Positions 27,570 through 35,860 of a stretch of DNA of 64,000 bases are shown here, piece after piece (the first letter of the stretch is position 1; every line of letters starts with the position of its first letter). A model generated the notes under the pieces. That model made no database searches, had not been told where the DNA came from, and was given only the letters and a program-made list of their open reading frames with translations. Location of the stretch: NCBI GenBank assembly GCA_963737835.1, contig CAVTUH010000001.1, positions 1,612,001-1,676,000 of the forward strand, read 5' to 3'. This DNA is from Palsa-1248 sp963737835. GTDB lineage: Bacteria > Gemmatimonadota > Gemmatimonadetes > Gemmatimonadales > Gemmatimonadaceae. A program made the position numbers and the translations under genes.

Positions 27570-28937
27570 TCACCTCATCCTCCGCAGCTCAGGCCATTTC
27601 CCGTACGCCCACCGGGTATAGCCAAGCACCACCAGGGCGCCGCCGGCGATCGTCCAATCGACGCCGACCGCGTTGGCCGCGGACCCGGCGAGAAATGCGC
27701 CGACGACTTGCGACAGGCCGACGACCACGAACGAGTAGGCGGCCATCAGTCGACCGCGGAGGGTATCGGGCACGATGCCTTGCAGCAGCCCATTGGCGAG
27801 TGCGCCGTTGACGATCATCGCGAAGCCCGTCCCGAAGAGCAGGACGCAGCCGAGCACGACGGATCGCGATGCCGCGAAAAGCACGAGCAGGATCCCATAG
27901 GCGTAGCACGACGACTGCAGGAGCCGGCCGCGGCGCAGGCGCCGGCCGACCGATGCGAGGAAGAGCGCGCCGCAGAGCCCGCCGACGCCGACGCAGGCGA
28001 GCAGCACCCCGTAGCCACCCGCTCCCGTGTGCAGCAGATCCCGCGCGACGACGGGCATGAGCACGATATACGGGATCCCAAAGACGGAAAACACCGTCAC
28101 GACACGCATGAGCGCGTTGACTTCGGGCGTCGCGCGCATGTACCGCAGCCCGTCGAGCATCCCCGCCACGATCAATGGTGCGCTCTCGGCTCTGCGCACC
28201 AGCTCGGGTGGCATCCGAATCAGTGCGAGACCGAGCAACACTGCGAGATAGCTCGCCGCGTTGAGCGCGAAGCACCAGGCGATGCCAGCGGTCGCGATGA
28301 CGGCTGCTCCGGCTGCCGGCCCGACGACTCGCGCCAGATTGAAGCCGCTGGAATTGAGTGCGATCGCGTCGTGCAGGTCTTCGCGTCCGACGAGCTCCAC
28401 CATCATGGCCTGCCGAGCTGGGATTTCGAAGGCGGCTGCGGTCCCGTTGATGGCCGCGAGCGCGAGCAGCCATCCGATCGTGATGTGATGGGTCCACGTC
28501 AACGCCCAGAGAGCCGTCGCCTCGACCAGCATCAGCGTCTGCATGATGGCGACGAGGCGAAGCTTGGGCATGCGATCAGCCAGGAGCCCGGCCGGCAGTG
28601 ACAGCACCAGGATCGGCATCGAGCCGATGGATGCGACAAGCCCGACGAGGAACGCGCTGTTGGACAGCTCCAGTGCGAGCCACCCCTGCGCCATCGACTG
28701 CATCCACGTGCCGATGAGTGACAGCGTCTGCCCGGTCCAGAACAACCGGAAGTTCCGGTGCCGGATGAGCGTCCGGAACGGGTTGAGCGAGCGGCGATCG
28801 GCGGCGGTCAGGCGGCGACGGTGCGTGGGCCGGGCGGTGGGGCGGGCCAAGGGGCGCGTGGCGATGGACCCGGTCACCGCCGCACGCTCAAGCTCGTCAA
28901 AGCTAATGTCGCTCCGCTTCGGTACAGCGCTCGTCAC
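27570..28937 (-). CDS. MFS transporter (EntS/MFS_3-type exporter)
   Basis: A 12-helix major facilitator protein, about 455 residues, of the group that includes the enterobactin exporter EntS and many uncharacterised exporters. The core begins NPFRTLIRHRNFRLFWTGQ, followed by alternating hydrophobic helices; the loop-2 motif is LLADRMPKLRLV. GTG 28937 is chosen because the open frame continues far upstream into the divergent VWA gene and has no better start with a plausible purine tract. The N-terminal 40 residues are Arg/Ala-rich and may be cytoplasmic. The substrate is unknown and no siderophore genes are near. Confidence 0.82.
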   Translation of the reverse strand: MTSAVPKRSDISFDELERAAVTGSIATRPLARPTARPTHRRRLTAADRRSLNPFRTLIRHRNFRLFWTGQTLSLIGTWMQSMAQGWLALELSNSAFLVGLVASIGSMPILVLSLPAGLLADRMPKLRLVAIMQTLMLVEATALWALTWTHHITIGWLLALAAINGTAAAFEIPARQAMMVELVGREDLHDAIALNSSGFNLARVVGPAAGAAVIATAGIAWCFALNAASYLAVLLGLALIRMPPELVRRAESAPLIVAGMLDGLRYMRATPEVNALMRVVTVFSVFGIPYIVLMPVVARDLLHTGAGGYGVLLACVGVGGLCGALFLASVGRRLRRGRLLQSSCYAYGILLVLFAASRSVVLGCVLLFGTGFAMIVNGALANGLLQGIVPDTLRGRLMAAYSFVVVGLSQVVGAFLAGSAANAVGVDWTIAGGALVVLGYTRWAYGKWPELRRMR

Positions 28938-29129
28938 GTCGTCCCCACGGTCGCCTTTCCACCGCCACCTGCGCTGGACGCGCGGCAACGTGGTCCGGCA
29001 ACGTCCGCGCGCCGCACCGCGCAAGGCGATGCCCACGCCAGAGCCGCGGCCTATATTTCGCAGTCGAGCACGTACCAGGCCAGTCGGGTCCTGACGACCG
29101 ACCCGCCAATCCCCCGCCCCCGTGCCGTG

Positions 29130-30410
29130 ATGCGATTCCACACGTACACGCGCTTCAGCCCCGAGTCCGCCGACGCCGTCGACCTGCAGTCGCTGCTGGA
29201 CAAGCTCGCGGATTTCCTGTTGCAGTCCGGTTTCGCTGGCGGCCAGCATCACAATCCGTACTGGGGCGACTTCGGCGGCGACGAGGATCGATCGCTCGAC
29301 GCGTTGCGCGAGGCGATCCTCAACGCGCTCATCGAGAGTGGACAGTTCACACCGGAAATGCTCGAGGCGCTGCGTGGCGAGGGGGACGAGGTCGCCCAGG
29401 CCAAGCTGGCGCAGCTCCTCGACGACCTGGTCCAGCGACTCGCATCGGAGGGCTATCTCAATGTTCAGGCGCCTCCGCAAATGCCCAGCGGCCAGCAGCC
29501 GGTGATCGGTCCGGGTAGCATCGCGCATGCCGCATCCAAGGACGTGCAATTCAACTTGACGGAAAAAGGGATCGACTTCCTCGGCTATCGCACACTCCGT
29601 CAGATCCTCGGATCGCTGGGCAAGTCCAGCTTCGGCAACCACGACACACCGGATCTCGCCACGGGCATCGAGGCCGATGGATTCAGCAAGCCTTATGAGT
29701 TCGGCGACACGCTCAATCTGGACGTCAGCGAGACGCTCAAATCCGCTTTGACGCGTACCGGGCACATCGGAGTGCCGCTGGACCTGGATTACAGCGACCT
29801 GATGGTGCGACAGGCGGAATATCGGTCCTCATGCGCGACCGTGTTGATGCTCGATACGTCCCACTCGATGATTCTGTACGGCGAGGACCGGTTTACGCCC
29901 GCCAAGAAGGTGGCGTTGGCACTGACGCACCTCATCCGAACACAGTTTCCAGGCGACTCGATTCGCGTCATCCTGTTCCATGACTCCGCGGAAGAGATCC
30001 CGCTCTCTCGCCTCGCGCACGCTCAAGTGGGCCCATACCACACGAACACAGCCGAGGGCTTCAAGCTGTCCCGCCGCATTCTGCTGTCGCAGAAGAAGGA
30101 CATGCGGCAGATCGTCATGATCACCGATGGCAAGCCCAGTGCACTCACGATGCCCAACGGCCAGGTCTACAAGAATTCAATGGGGCTCGACGCGACGGTC
30201 ATCGCACAGACGCTCCGCGAAGTCGCCCTGTGTCGCAAAGCGGGAATCATGATCAATACGTTCATGCTCGCCCGCGATCGCGCACTGGTCGAATTCGTGA
30301 AACGGGTCGCCGAGATCTCGCGCGGGAAAGCGTACTTTACCAACACGATGACGCTCGGTCAGTTCATCTTGATGGACTTCTTGCGGAAGAAGACACGCAA
30401 GGTGAGTTGA
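29130..30410 (+). CDS. VWA-domain protein, probable partner of the MoxR ATPase
   Basis: About 426 residues. The N-terminal half is helical and acidic. The C-terminal half is a von Willebrand A domain with a complete MIDAS metal site: DTSHS (DxSxS), a Thr in the YHTNTAEGF segment and the VMITDGKP strand. The ATG at 29130 is the first after the divergent MFS start. Proteins of this layout work with MoxR/ChlI-type ATPases such as the one at 24683. Here the pair is separated by an acetyltransferase, a nucleotide-kinase-like gene and a reversed MFS gene. The end abuts moeB directly (TGA then ATG), so these two are co-translated. Confidence 0.85.
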   Translation: MRFHTYTRFSPESADAVDLQSLLDKLADFLLQSGFAGGQHHNPYWGDFGGDEDRSLDALREAILNALIESGQFTPEMLEALRGEGDEVAQAKLAQLLDDLVQRLASEGYLNVQAPPQMPSGQQPVIGPGSIAHAASKDVQFNLTEKGIDFLGYRTLRQILGSLGKSSFGNHDTPDLATGIEADGFSKPYEFGDTLNLDVSETLKSALTRTGHIGVPLDLDYSDLMVRQAEYRSSCATVLMLDTSHSMILYGEDRFTPAKKVALALTHLIRTQFPGDSIRVILFHDSAEEIPLSRLAHAQVGPYHTNTAEGFKLSRRILLSQKKDMRQIVMITDGKPSALTMPNGQVYKNSMGLDATVIAQTLREVALCRKAGIMINTFMLARDRALVEFVKRVAEISRGKAYFTNTMTLGQFILMDFLRKKTRKVS

Positions 30411-31619
30411 ATGGCGGCCGCACACGACGTCGTGCGCGACCTGCCGACGCTTGGCCCGGATGAGCTGCACCGGTACAGCCGGCATTTGCTGCTCGACGAT
30501 GTCGGACCCGAGGGCCAGCGACGCCTCAAGCGGGCGCGCATTCTGCTCGTCGGCGCCGGGGGGCTGGGCTCGCCCGCCGCCCTGTACCTCGCCGCGGCCG
30601 GGGTGGGAACGCTCGGCGTCGTCGACGCCGATGTGGTCGACGTGACCAACCTCCAGCGACAGGTCTTGCACGGTACGTCGGATGTCGGGCGCTCGAAGGT
30701 AGAATCCGCCGCCGCTCGCATTGCGGAGCTCAACCCGCACGTGCAGGTCGAGCGGTTCGACACCTTGCTGACCTCGGCCAACGCGCTCGACATCGTCCGC
30801 GAGTTCGACCTGGTCGTCGACGGAAGCGACAATTTCCCGACGCGGTATCTCGTCAATGATGCCTGCGTCCTGACCGGGCGGCCCAATGTCTACGGCAGCG
30901 TATTTCGCTTCGAGGGGCAAGCCTCGGTGTTTGCCACCGAACAGGGACCCTGCTACCGCTGCCTGTTCCGGGAACCGCCGCCACCCGGGCTCGTTCCGAG
31001 CTGCGCCGAGGCTGGCGTCCTGGGCGTGCTCCCGGGACTGATCGGGACCATTCAGGCAACCGAGGCAATCAAGATCGTGCTGGAGATCGGCGAGCCGCTG
31101 ATCGGCCGTCTACTGCTCGTCGACGCGAGGCGTCTCGACTTTCGCACTGTGCAACTGCGCCGTGATCCGTTGTGCCCCGCCTGCGGGACGCACGAGCTGC
31201 AGACGCTCATCGACTACGAGGCGTTCTGCGGGCTGCCCCATGCGCCGCTCGCCGCAGCCGAGTCGACAGCCCACGCCCGCGAGATCACGCCGCAGGAACT
31301 GGCGGAGAAACGGACGCGAGGCGATGACCTCGACCTGATCGACGTGCGCGAGTCGTGGGAGTACGAGAGGTCCAGGATCGCAGGGGCACGGCTCATCCCG
31401 CTGGGCACCCTGGCGGCTGCGCTGCCCACGCTCGACCCGGCGCGTGAGATCATCGTCATGTGCCAAGTCGGCGCCCGCAGCGCGCGCGCCCTGGACATGC
31501 TGCACCAGGCCGGATTCGTACGCGCGCGCAATCTGGCCGGCGGACTGGTGGCGTGGGAGGCGGGCGCTGACGCGCCCGAGAAAGGAGCAGAGCAGAAAGG
31601 AGAGAGGAGACGGGCGTAA
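30411..31619 (+). CDS. moeB: Molybdopterin-synthase adenylyltransferase MoeB fused to a rhodanese domain
   Basis: A 402-residue E1-like enzyme. Residues about 15-270 form the ThiF/MoeB adenylyltransferase: RHLLLDDVGPEGQ, nucleotide-binding LLVGAGGLGSPAA, NLQRQ, and zinc ligands in CYRC and CPAC. Residues about 290-390 form a rhodanese domain with IDVRESWEYERSRI and the persulfide Cys in MCQVGARS. Such MoeBR/MOCS3-type proteins activate and sulfurate small sulfur carriers (MoaD, ThiS and relatives). No other molybdopterin or thiamine gene is adjacent, so the carrier is unknown. The last 16 residues (EKGAEQKGERRR) are encoded by the GAAAGGA repeat that follows. Confidence 0.9.
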   Translation: MAAAHDVVRDLPTLGPDELHRYSRHLLLDDVGPEGQRRLKRARILLVGAGGLGSPAALYLAAAGVGTLGVVDADVVDVTNLQRQVLHGTSDVGRSKVESAAARIAELNPHVQVERFDTLLTSANALDIVREFDLVVDGSDNFPTRYLVNDACVLTGRPNVYGSVFRFEGQASVFATEQGPCYRCLFREPPPPGLVPSCAEAGVLGVLPGLIGTIQATEAIKIVLEIGEPLIGRLLLVDARRLDFRTVQLRRDPLCPACGTHELQTLIDYEAFCGLPHAPLAAAESTAHAREITPQELAEKRTRGDDLDLIDVRESWEYERSRIAGARLIPLGTLAAALPTLDPAREIIVMCQVGARSARALDMLHQAGFVRARNLAGGLVAWEAGADAPEKGAEQKGERRRA

Positions 31620-31680
31620 CGGCTTTGGCTCGTTATCTCCTTTCTCCTTTCAGGGGTTCCGTCTCTCGGGCGCGCCTCGC
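31580..31680. repeat. Facing heptad arrays (GAAAGGAG ... CTCCTTTC) at a convergent gene end
   Basis: A purine arm (GAGAAAGGAGCAGAG and GAAAGGAGAGAGGAG) overlaps the end of moeB. A pyrimidine arm (TCTCCTTTCTCCTTTC) follows at about 31636-31652, with flanking GCGCCCGAGA / TCTCGGGCGCGC arms. Together they can form a long stem between two genes that end toward each other, consistent with a terminator role. Confidence 0.6.
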
Positions 31681-31685
31681 CCGTG

Positions 31686-33113
31686 CTAGGCCGTAACGTG
31701 CGCCGCCTTCGCCTGCGCACCTTCCGGGCCGTGGTCCCAGTCCTGCACGCTCGAGACGTTCGGCACGCCCCAATCGTGCCCGTTCCACCCGTTGAACCCT
31801 TCCATGCGGAAGAACCAGACGCCGGTGTTGGAATCGCTGATCATGATGAGACCGTCACGATTGCGGATGTCGATGCCGTAGGCCCCCTGCATGACGCTCG
31901 TGCCTTCCCATTGCGGCAGTCCACCGAATCCGTGCTGGTGCGCGCACTGACACGTGTAGTACCAGCCGACCGTTGTCGGATCGGCCGGATCGTACATGCT
32001 GAACACCTGCAACCCGTCCTCGTACGCCGAAACGAACACGAATGGCCAACGGACCTCATGGTTGTGCGAGAGATCGTGCCAGTCGGCGGTCCACGCACCG
32101 ATGGGCTGCGTGATGGCTTGCACCTTCCCCGCGAGGCCGGGTTGGAGGTCGAAGATGCGCAGTGGCGCGTATTGGTACTCGGTCTCCGTGACCGCGTACC
32201 TGCCGTCAGGCGTCGGCGTGAATGCGTGACCATACTCCACGCCCGCGACGCCGGTGATCGAGGTCAGGAGCTTTGGCTGGCCGACGTTCGAGATGTCGTA
32301 GACGTAGTATCCGCCGCGCCCCGACCCATAGAGCTTGTCTTGATGGGTCGTGGGGTCGTAGGCCACATAGAAGTTGTCATATCCGAAGATCCCGGCCCGC
32401 GACAGGTCACCGCTGCTCGGGATCGGAATCTCTCCGATCTTCCCCTGGACGGGGTCGCCGCCGGCGAGAACCTTGTCCAGGTCGTAGACGTTGGCGTGCG
32501 CCGCATTGACGGTCGCGATGAGCAGATTGCGGCCATCGGAATGCTTGTACGCAAACACGCTGTGGAACCCACCCGGTGCCGTTGTATCGGAGATGCGCGC
32601 CACGATCCTGATCTTGCTCGTATCGGGGAGGCCCGTCACGTCGGCAACGACCGCCCCCAGGTTCCCGTCGAGTGTCCCCGGCTCGAACTGCAGGGATTGG
32701 ACGTAGTAGTAGCGTCCGTGCGACTTGAAGTACTTGCCGTTGGTGCCGCCAAATCCCGTATGCTGATCCGCGTTCTCGATGCGCCACGTGTACAGCACGC
32801 GGATGTTATTGAGGTCGTGCAGATCGATGATGGTGAATCCCGGGCGGTCGCGCGCCTGCGACACGTATGCGTATGGCCGAGTCGGATCCTGCTCGAGCGC
32901 ATCGTCCGTGACCCGAAAGTACCCGCCGAGGGGTAGGTGACCCAGCAGGTGGATGTTGGGGCTCCCGCCCATCTTGACACCCGCGATAATGCCCGGCGGC
33001 GATTGCCCTGGTTGACCCGATGGTGCGGCCTGGGCATGACCGACCGATGAAAAAGCGGCCAGGACGACCAAGGCGCACAGCGCCTCAGCCCGCGTGGCAG
33101 CGCGCGACTGCAT
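31686..33113 (-). CDS. Secreted LVIVD/beta-propeller-like protein
   Basis: About 475 residues with a signal peptide (MQSRAATRAEALCALVVL... ending near GHAQ). ATG 33113 is chosen because GGAGG lies 9 nt upstream and it begins directly with the signal. The mature protein has repeated blades such as YAYVSQARDRPGFTIIDL, GYYVYDISNVGQPKL and VFVSAYEDGLQVFSMYD, resembling LVIVD-repeat propellers. Conserved-looking metal-type clusters are HTGFGG, SHNHE and CQCAHQHGFGG. The function is unknown; location would be periplasmic or extracellular. It converges on moeB. Confidence 0.7.
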   Translation of the reverse strand: MQSRAATRAEALCALVVLAAFSSVGHAQAAPSGQPGQSPPGIIAGVKMGGSPNIHLLGHLPLGGYFRVTDDALEQDPTRPYAYVSQARDRPGFTIIDLHDLNNIRVLYTWRIENADQHTGFGGTNGKYFKSHGRYYYVQSLQFEPGTLDGNLGAVVADVTGLPDTSKIRIVARISDTTAPGGFHSVFAYKHSDGRNLLIATVNAAHANVYDLDKVLAGGDPVQGKIGEIPIPSSGDLSRAGIFGYDNFYVAYDPTTHQDKLYGSGRGGYYVYDISNVGQPKLLTSITGVAGVEYGHAFTPTPDGRYAVTETEYQYAPLRIFDLQPGLAGKVQAITQPIGAWTADWHDLSHNHEVRWPFVFVSAYEDGLQVFSMYDPADPTTVGWYYTCQCAHQHGFGGLPQWEGTSVMQGAYGIDIRNRDGLIMISDSNTGVWFFRMEGFNGWNGHDWGVPNVSSVQDWDHGPEGAQAKAAHVTA

Positions 33114-33279
33114 GTCCAACAACCTCCATCGACTGTTAACACCTGCCGCGCCGCGCCTGCTGACATAGGCGCCGGTCGCGGCCAAGAAGCGTAGAAAGCT
33201 GAAAGGCCGCACCGGCGCGGACAACTGCAGGGACTAGGGAATTGTACCGACCCGTAATCCCCTTACCCCTTGGTTTCTC

Positions 33280-34399
33280 CTAGTCAGTCGATCGCTCGCC
33301 GAGCTTTCGCTCGTGGCGGAGCAGGCGCCGCTTGCGTTCCACGCCCCAGCGGTAGCCCGCTGCGCTACCGTTGGCGGCGATCACTCGATGGCATGGCACA
33401 ATCACGGCGACGGGGTTCGTCGCACATGCACGCGCGACGGCCCGCGCGGCTGTCGGGCGTCCAATTGCTGCCGCGACCTCTGCGTACGACCGCGTCTCAC
33501 CGGGCGGGATCTGCTGCAACGCGCGCCACACTCGCATTCTGAAACGCCGTGCCTTGTAGATCGAGTGGTATGGCGGGATGCTGACCCTGCCCATCGATGG
33601 CGCCGACGACCGCGCCCGCCCACGAAGCCACTGCCGCGTCGTCGCGGACGCGGGTCGCCGCCGGGAACTCATTCGCAAGGGCCTGCTCCAGCTCGTGCTC
33701 GCTCGAACCCAGGGTCACCGCGCAGACGCCGCGCGCCGTCTGGGCCACCAGGACGCGTCCGAGTGAGCTGGTGACGATCCCAAACGTGATCGCCAGGTCT
33801 TCGCCGCCGCGCCGGTACGCGCCGGGGGGCACACCCAGCGCGGAGTGGCGTTGTCGATAGAGCGCGCTCGTCGACCGAAAACCCGCGGCGTAGGTGGCGC
33901 GCGTCACGGACTCGCCCGTCCTGAGTCGCGCTTTCAGCCGCTCGCGTCGCGCAGCATCCCCGTACGCCTTCGGCGACATGCCGGTCAACCGAGTGAACAC
34001 TCGCTGCAGATACGACGGACTCAGTCCAACTTCGCGCGCCAGCTCTCGCAACGTGACCGGTCCATCGCCATGACCGTCGAGATAATCACGCGCTGCCGCG
34101 ACGCTGCGCTCGGTCGGCGTGCCAGTCGACGCGTGCGGGCGACACCGCCGACAGGGTCGGTAGCCTGAGTGCTCCGCCTCCGCGGGCGTCGCGAAGAATG
34201 CGACGTTCGTTCGCCTCGGCCGCCGTGACGGACAACTCGGCCGGCAGTACACGCCCGTTGTTCGGACCGCGTACACGAACTGCCCGTCCCAACTCCGGTC
34301 GCGGCCGAGCACGGCAGTCCAGGCCACATCGCCAGTCAATCGCGCCGGCGCCACAATCGCCCCCATCTGCGCCGCTCGCTGCATCGCCATCGCTCCCAT
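33280..34399 (-). pseudogene. ada: Bifunctional DNA repair protein/transcription regulator Ada, with one apparent +1 frameshift
   Basis: Ada removes methyl groups from DNA phosphotriesters and O6-methylguanine and activates the adaptive response. From ATG 34399 (GAGGAG 7 nt upstream) come the zinc domain (GVYCRPSCPSR, YRPCRRC), the AraC-type helix-turn-helix (LRELAREVGLSPSYLQRVFT) and the N-terminal part of the methyltransferase. At about 33541-33548 homology shifts one frame, continuing RVWRALQQIPPGETRSYAEV and the methyl-acceptor IVPCHRVI, to the TGA at 33280. The junction GTTTCAGAATGC includes both a T run and a GAATGC hexamer. If the shift is real, O6-methylguanine repair by this protein is lost while phosphotriester sensing could remain. 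Confidence 0.87.
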
Positions 34400-34494
34400 T
34401 GGATCTCCTCGTCGTCGGTTCGAGGAGAACAATCACTCGCTGTCGCCAGGTAGGGCCACAGAAAAGATGCGCTGGAATTCCGGGGTTGAACATG

Positions 34495-34518
34495 GAGGGG
34501 CGACGCCTGCGTCGCCCT
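34495..34518. repeat. REP-like palindrome (GGGGCGACGC-family), degenerate copy
   Basis: GGAGGGGCGACGCCTGCGTC and the following GCCC form a short hairpin of the GTAGGGGCGACGCA family seen at 35750, 38634, 62496 and 62600. It lies just after the stop of the small membrane protein gene. Confidence 0.55.
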
Positions 34519-34533
34519 TGGCCGGGGGTAGCC

Positions 34534-34731
34534 TCAGCTCGAGCGCTGGCGATGAATCTGCTGGATGATGCGCCGGTGGTGCGCGCACACCCACATACCG
34601 CGGCAGCGGTGGCCGGCGGGTTGGTCGCAGATCGCGCACGGACGGTCACGTCGGCGATGCTCAATCCAAAGGACGAGCCCGCCCGTGAGAAGCATCAGCG
34701 CCAACACGAACACCGTGTACGTCGGATGCAT
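34534..34731 (-). CDS. Small membrane protein with a cysteine/histidine zinc-type motif
   Basis: A 65-residue reading frame from ATG 34731: one N-terminal transmembrane helix (TVFVLALMLLTGGLVLWI) and then a compact cluster CAIC-x7-HRC-x4-CAHH that resembles a single zinc-binding module. No known family recognised. There is no strong ribosome binding site. It runs in the same direction as another small single-helix gene upstream, with a hairpin in between. Support is the sensible topology and motif only. Confidence 0.45.
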   Translation of the reverse strand: MHPTYTVFVLALMLLTGGLVLWIEHRRRDRPCAICDQPAGHRCRGMWVCAHHRRIIQQIHRQRSS

Positions 34732-34793
34732 GGACAACCAACCAAATGATTGGACGAAACTGATCCGGTCTCGAGATTCCTTCGAGGATTCTA

Positions 34794-34820
34794 GGGGCTG
34801 GATTCGTGCCGTCCAGCCCC
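34794..34820 (-). terminator. Hairpin after a small membrane-protein gene
   Basis: GGGGCTGGA and TCCAGCCCC form a perfect 9-bp stem with a 9-nt loop, 21 nt downstream of the stop at 34842 on the minus strand. There is no T run, so it may be a weak or factor-dependent terminator, or an mRNA 3'-end stabiliser. Confidence 0.5.
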
Positions 34821-34841
34821 GGCACTGACGCTCAGGTCGCT

Positions 34842-35051
34842 TTACTTGGTCCTGGCGCTGACGCCCGACTGGTTGCTCATGTCGCGGTCCCACCGTCCGA
34901 CAACGTGTGGGTCGACCGCCGAACGGCGAGACCAGAGTACCGACCCGCCCACGACCGCTAGCGCTAGAACGGCGATGAGGAACCACGACCTGTAACGGCC
35001 GGCGGGGGGGCCTGCGATCGGCGCTAACGGGGCGGGTGGAGTCGGCGACAC
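34842..35051 (-). CDS. Hypothetical small single-pass membrane protein
   Basis: About 69 residues from a GTG at 35051: a Pro/Ala-rich N-terminus (SPTPPAPLAPIAGPP), a hydrophobic helix (WFLIAVLALAVVGGSVLW) and a short polar tail. A hairpin follows its stop. No ribosome binding site is evident; the open frame continues upstream but would overlap the divergent plus-strand gene. No family recognised; the existence of the gene is uncertain. Confidence 0.35.
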   Translation of the reverse strand: MSPTPPAPLAPIAGPPAGRYRSWFLIAVLALAVVGGSVLWSRRSAVDPHVVGRWDRDMSNQSGVSARTK

Positions 35052-35244
35052 GGCGGTTCGGGCGGAGAAGCGTGTCGGGGTGGGCGGGCGCTGGGTACGG
35101 GACCCGGCTGGGGAAGCTGCCCTACGGGACGAGAGGGGACGGCACGGGATAACAATGACCGGCGACGAGCGAAACCGAGTGGCGTTTCGCTCGTCTAAAT
35201 CATTGGTCGTCCGGACTTTGGTCGTTTGTCCACATCGACACCCG

Positions 35245-35655
35245 ATGACGCAGCCTCCCTTCCATGTAACCGCCGTACGTGCGGGCAATTGCCAGGAGTG
35301 CGGGCGGTCGATCGAGGCCAAGCCGCACGGAGTGAAGCTGCGGCTCGTCGGCGAGCGCTCGCTCGGGACGATGATCCTCTGTCGCGAGTGCTTTGCGCGC
35401 GCTATCGCAGTGGCCGACCGCGGCACGGGGGCGGCCGATGCGAAGAAGCCGGTTCAGCGCGAGTGCAAGTGGGCGGCACCTGGCAGCGCGACCTGTGGCC
35501 AGGTGGCCACGGTCGCGGCGCGCGCCACGCGAAAGGATGGGAGCACGGTCGCCGACCAGCCGCTCTGCGACGAGCACTTTAGCGCGTTCAAGCTCTGGTG
35601 GCACGACCATGCGATCACCGTTCATCGCTTGTCGTCCCCCCAGGGGTCGGCCTGA
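35245..35655 (+). CDS. Hypothetical protein with paired CxxC zinc-ribbon-like motifs
   Basis: A 136-residue soluble protein starting at ATG 35245 (MTQPPFHVTAVRAG). It holds CQECGRS and CRECFAR about 30 residues apart, which could bind one zinc, and a second possible site made of CKWAAPG, TCGQ and LCDEHF. No signal peptide or membrane helix. No family recognised. The upstream part of the open frame (from 35080) lacks these features and is excluded. Confidence 0.55.
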   Translation: MTQPPFHVTAVRAGNCQECGRSIEAKPHGVKLRLVGERSLGTMILCRECFARAIAVADRGTGAADAKKPVQRECKWAAPGSATCGQVATVAARATRKDGSTVADQPLCDEHFSAFKLWWHDHAITVHRLSSPQGSA

Positions 35656-35749
35656 GTGACCCTCTACGGAGTGACCAATCTCGGCGAGCCGTGACCGTCC
35701 CCTTCAATGGTCAGTCAGAATGACGTCGGCGCACGGGTTGTTTTGCCCC

Positions 35750-35772
35750 GTAGGGGCGACGCATGCGTCGCC
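35750..35772. repeat. REP-like palindrome GTAGGGGCGACGCATGCGTC-family
   Basis: GTAGGGGCGACGCATGCGTC then GCC: the clearest copy of the dispersed palindrome family. It lies in the spacer before the NHL-like lipoprotein gene. Confidence 0.6.
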
Positions 35773-35860
35773 AAGAAGGTCCAGGAGCCCACGCCGCAAG
35801 CGGATCGACGATTCGCCTCGGCGGGATCCGAAGTCAGGAACCATCTCCAACAGGACTGCC

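Noticed and set aside
28938..29765. N-terminal extension of the MFS gene to 29765
   Set aside because: The extension lies antisense to the VWA gene and is not MFS-like; the real start is likely near 28937.
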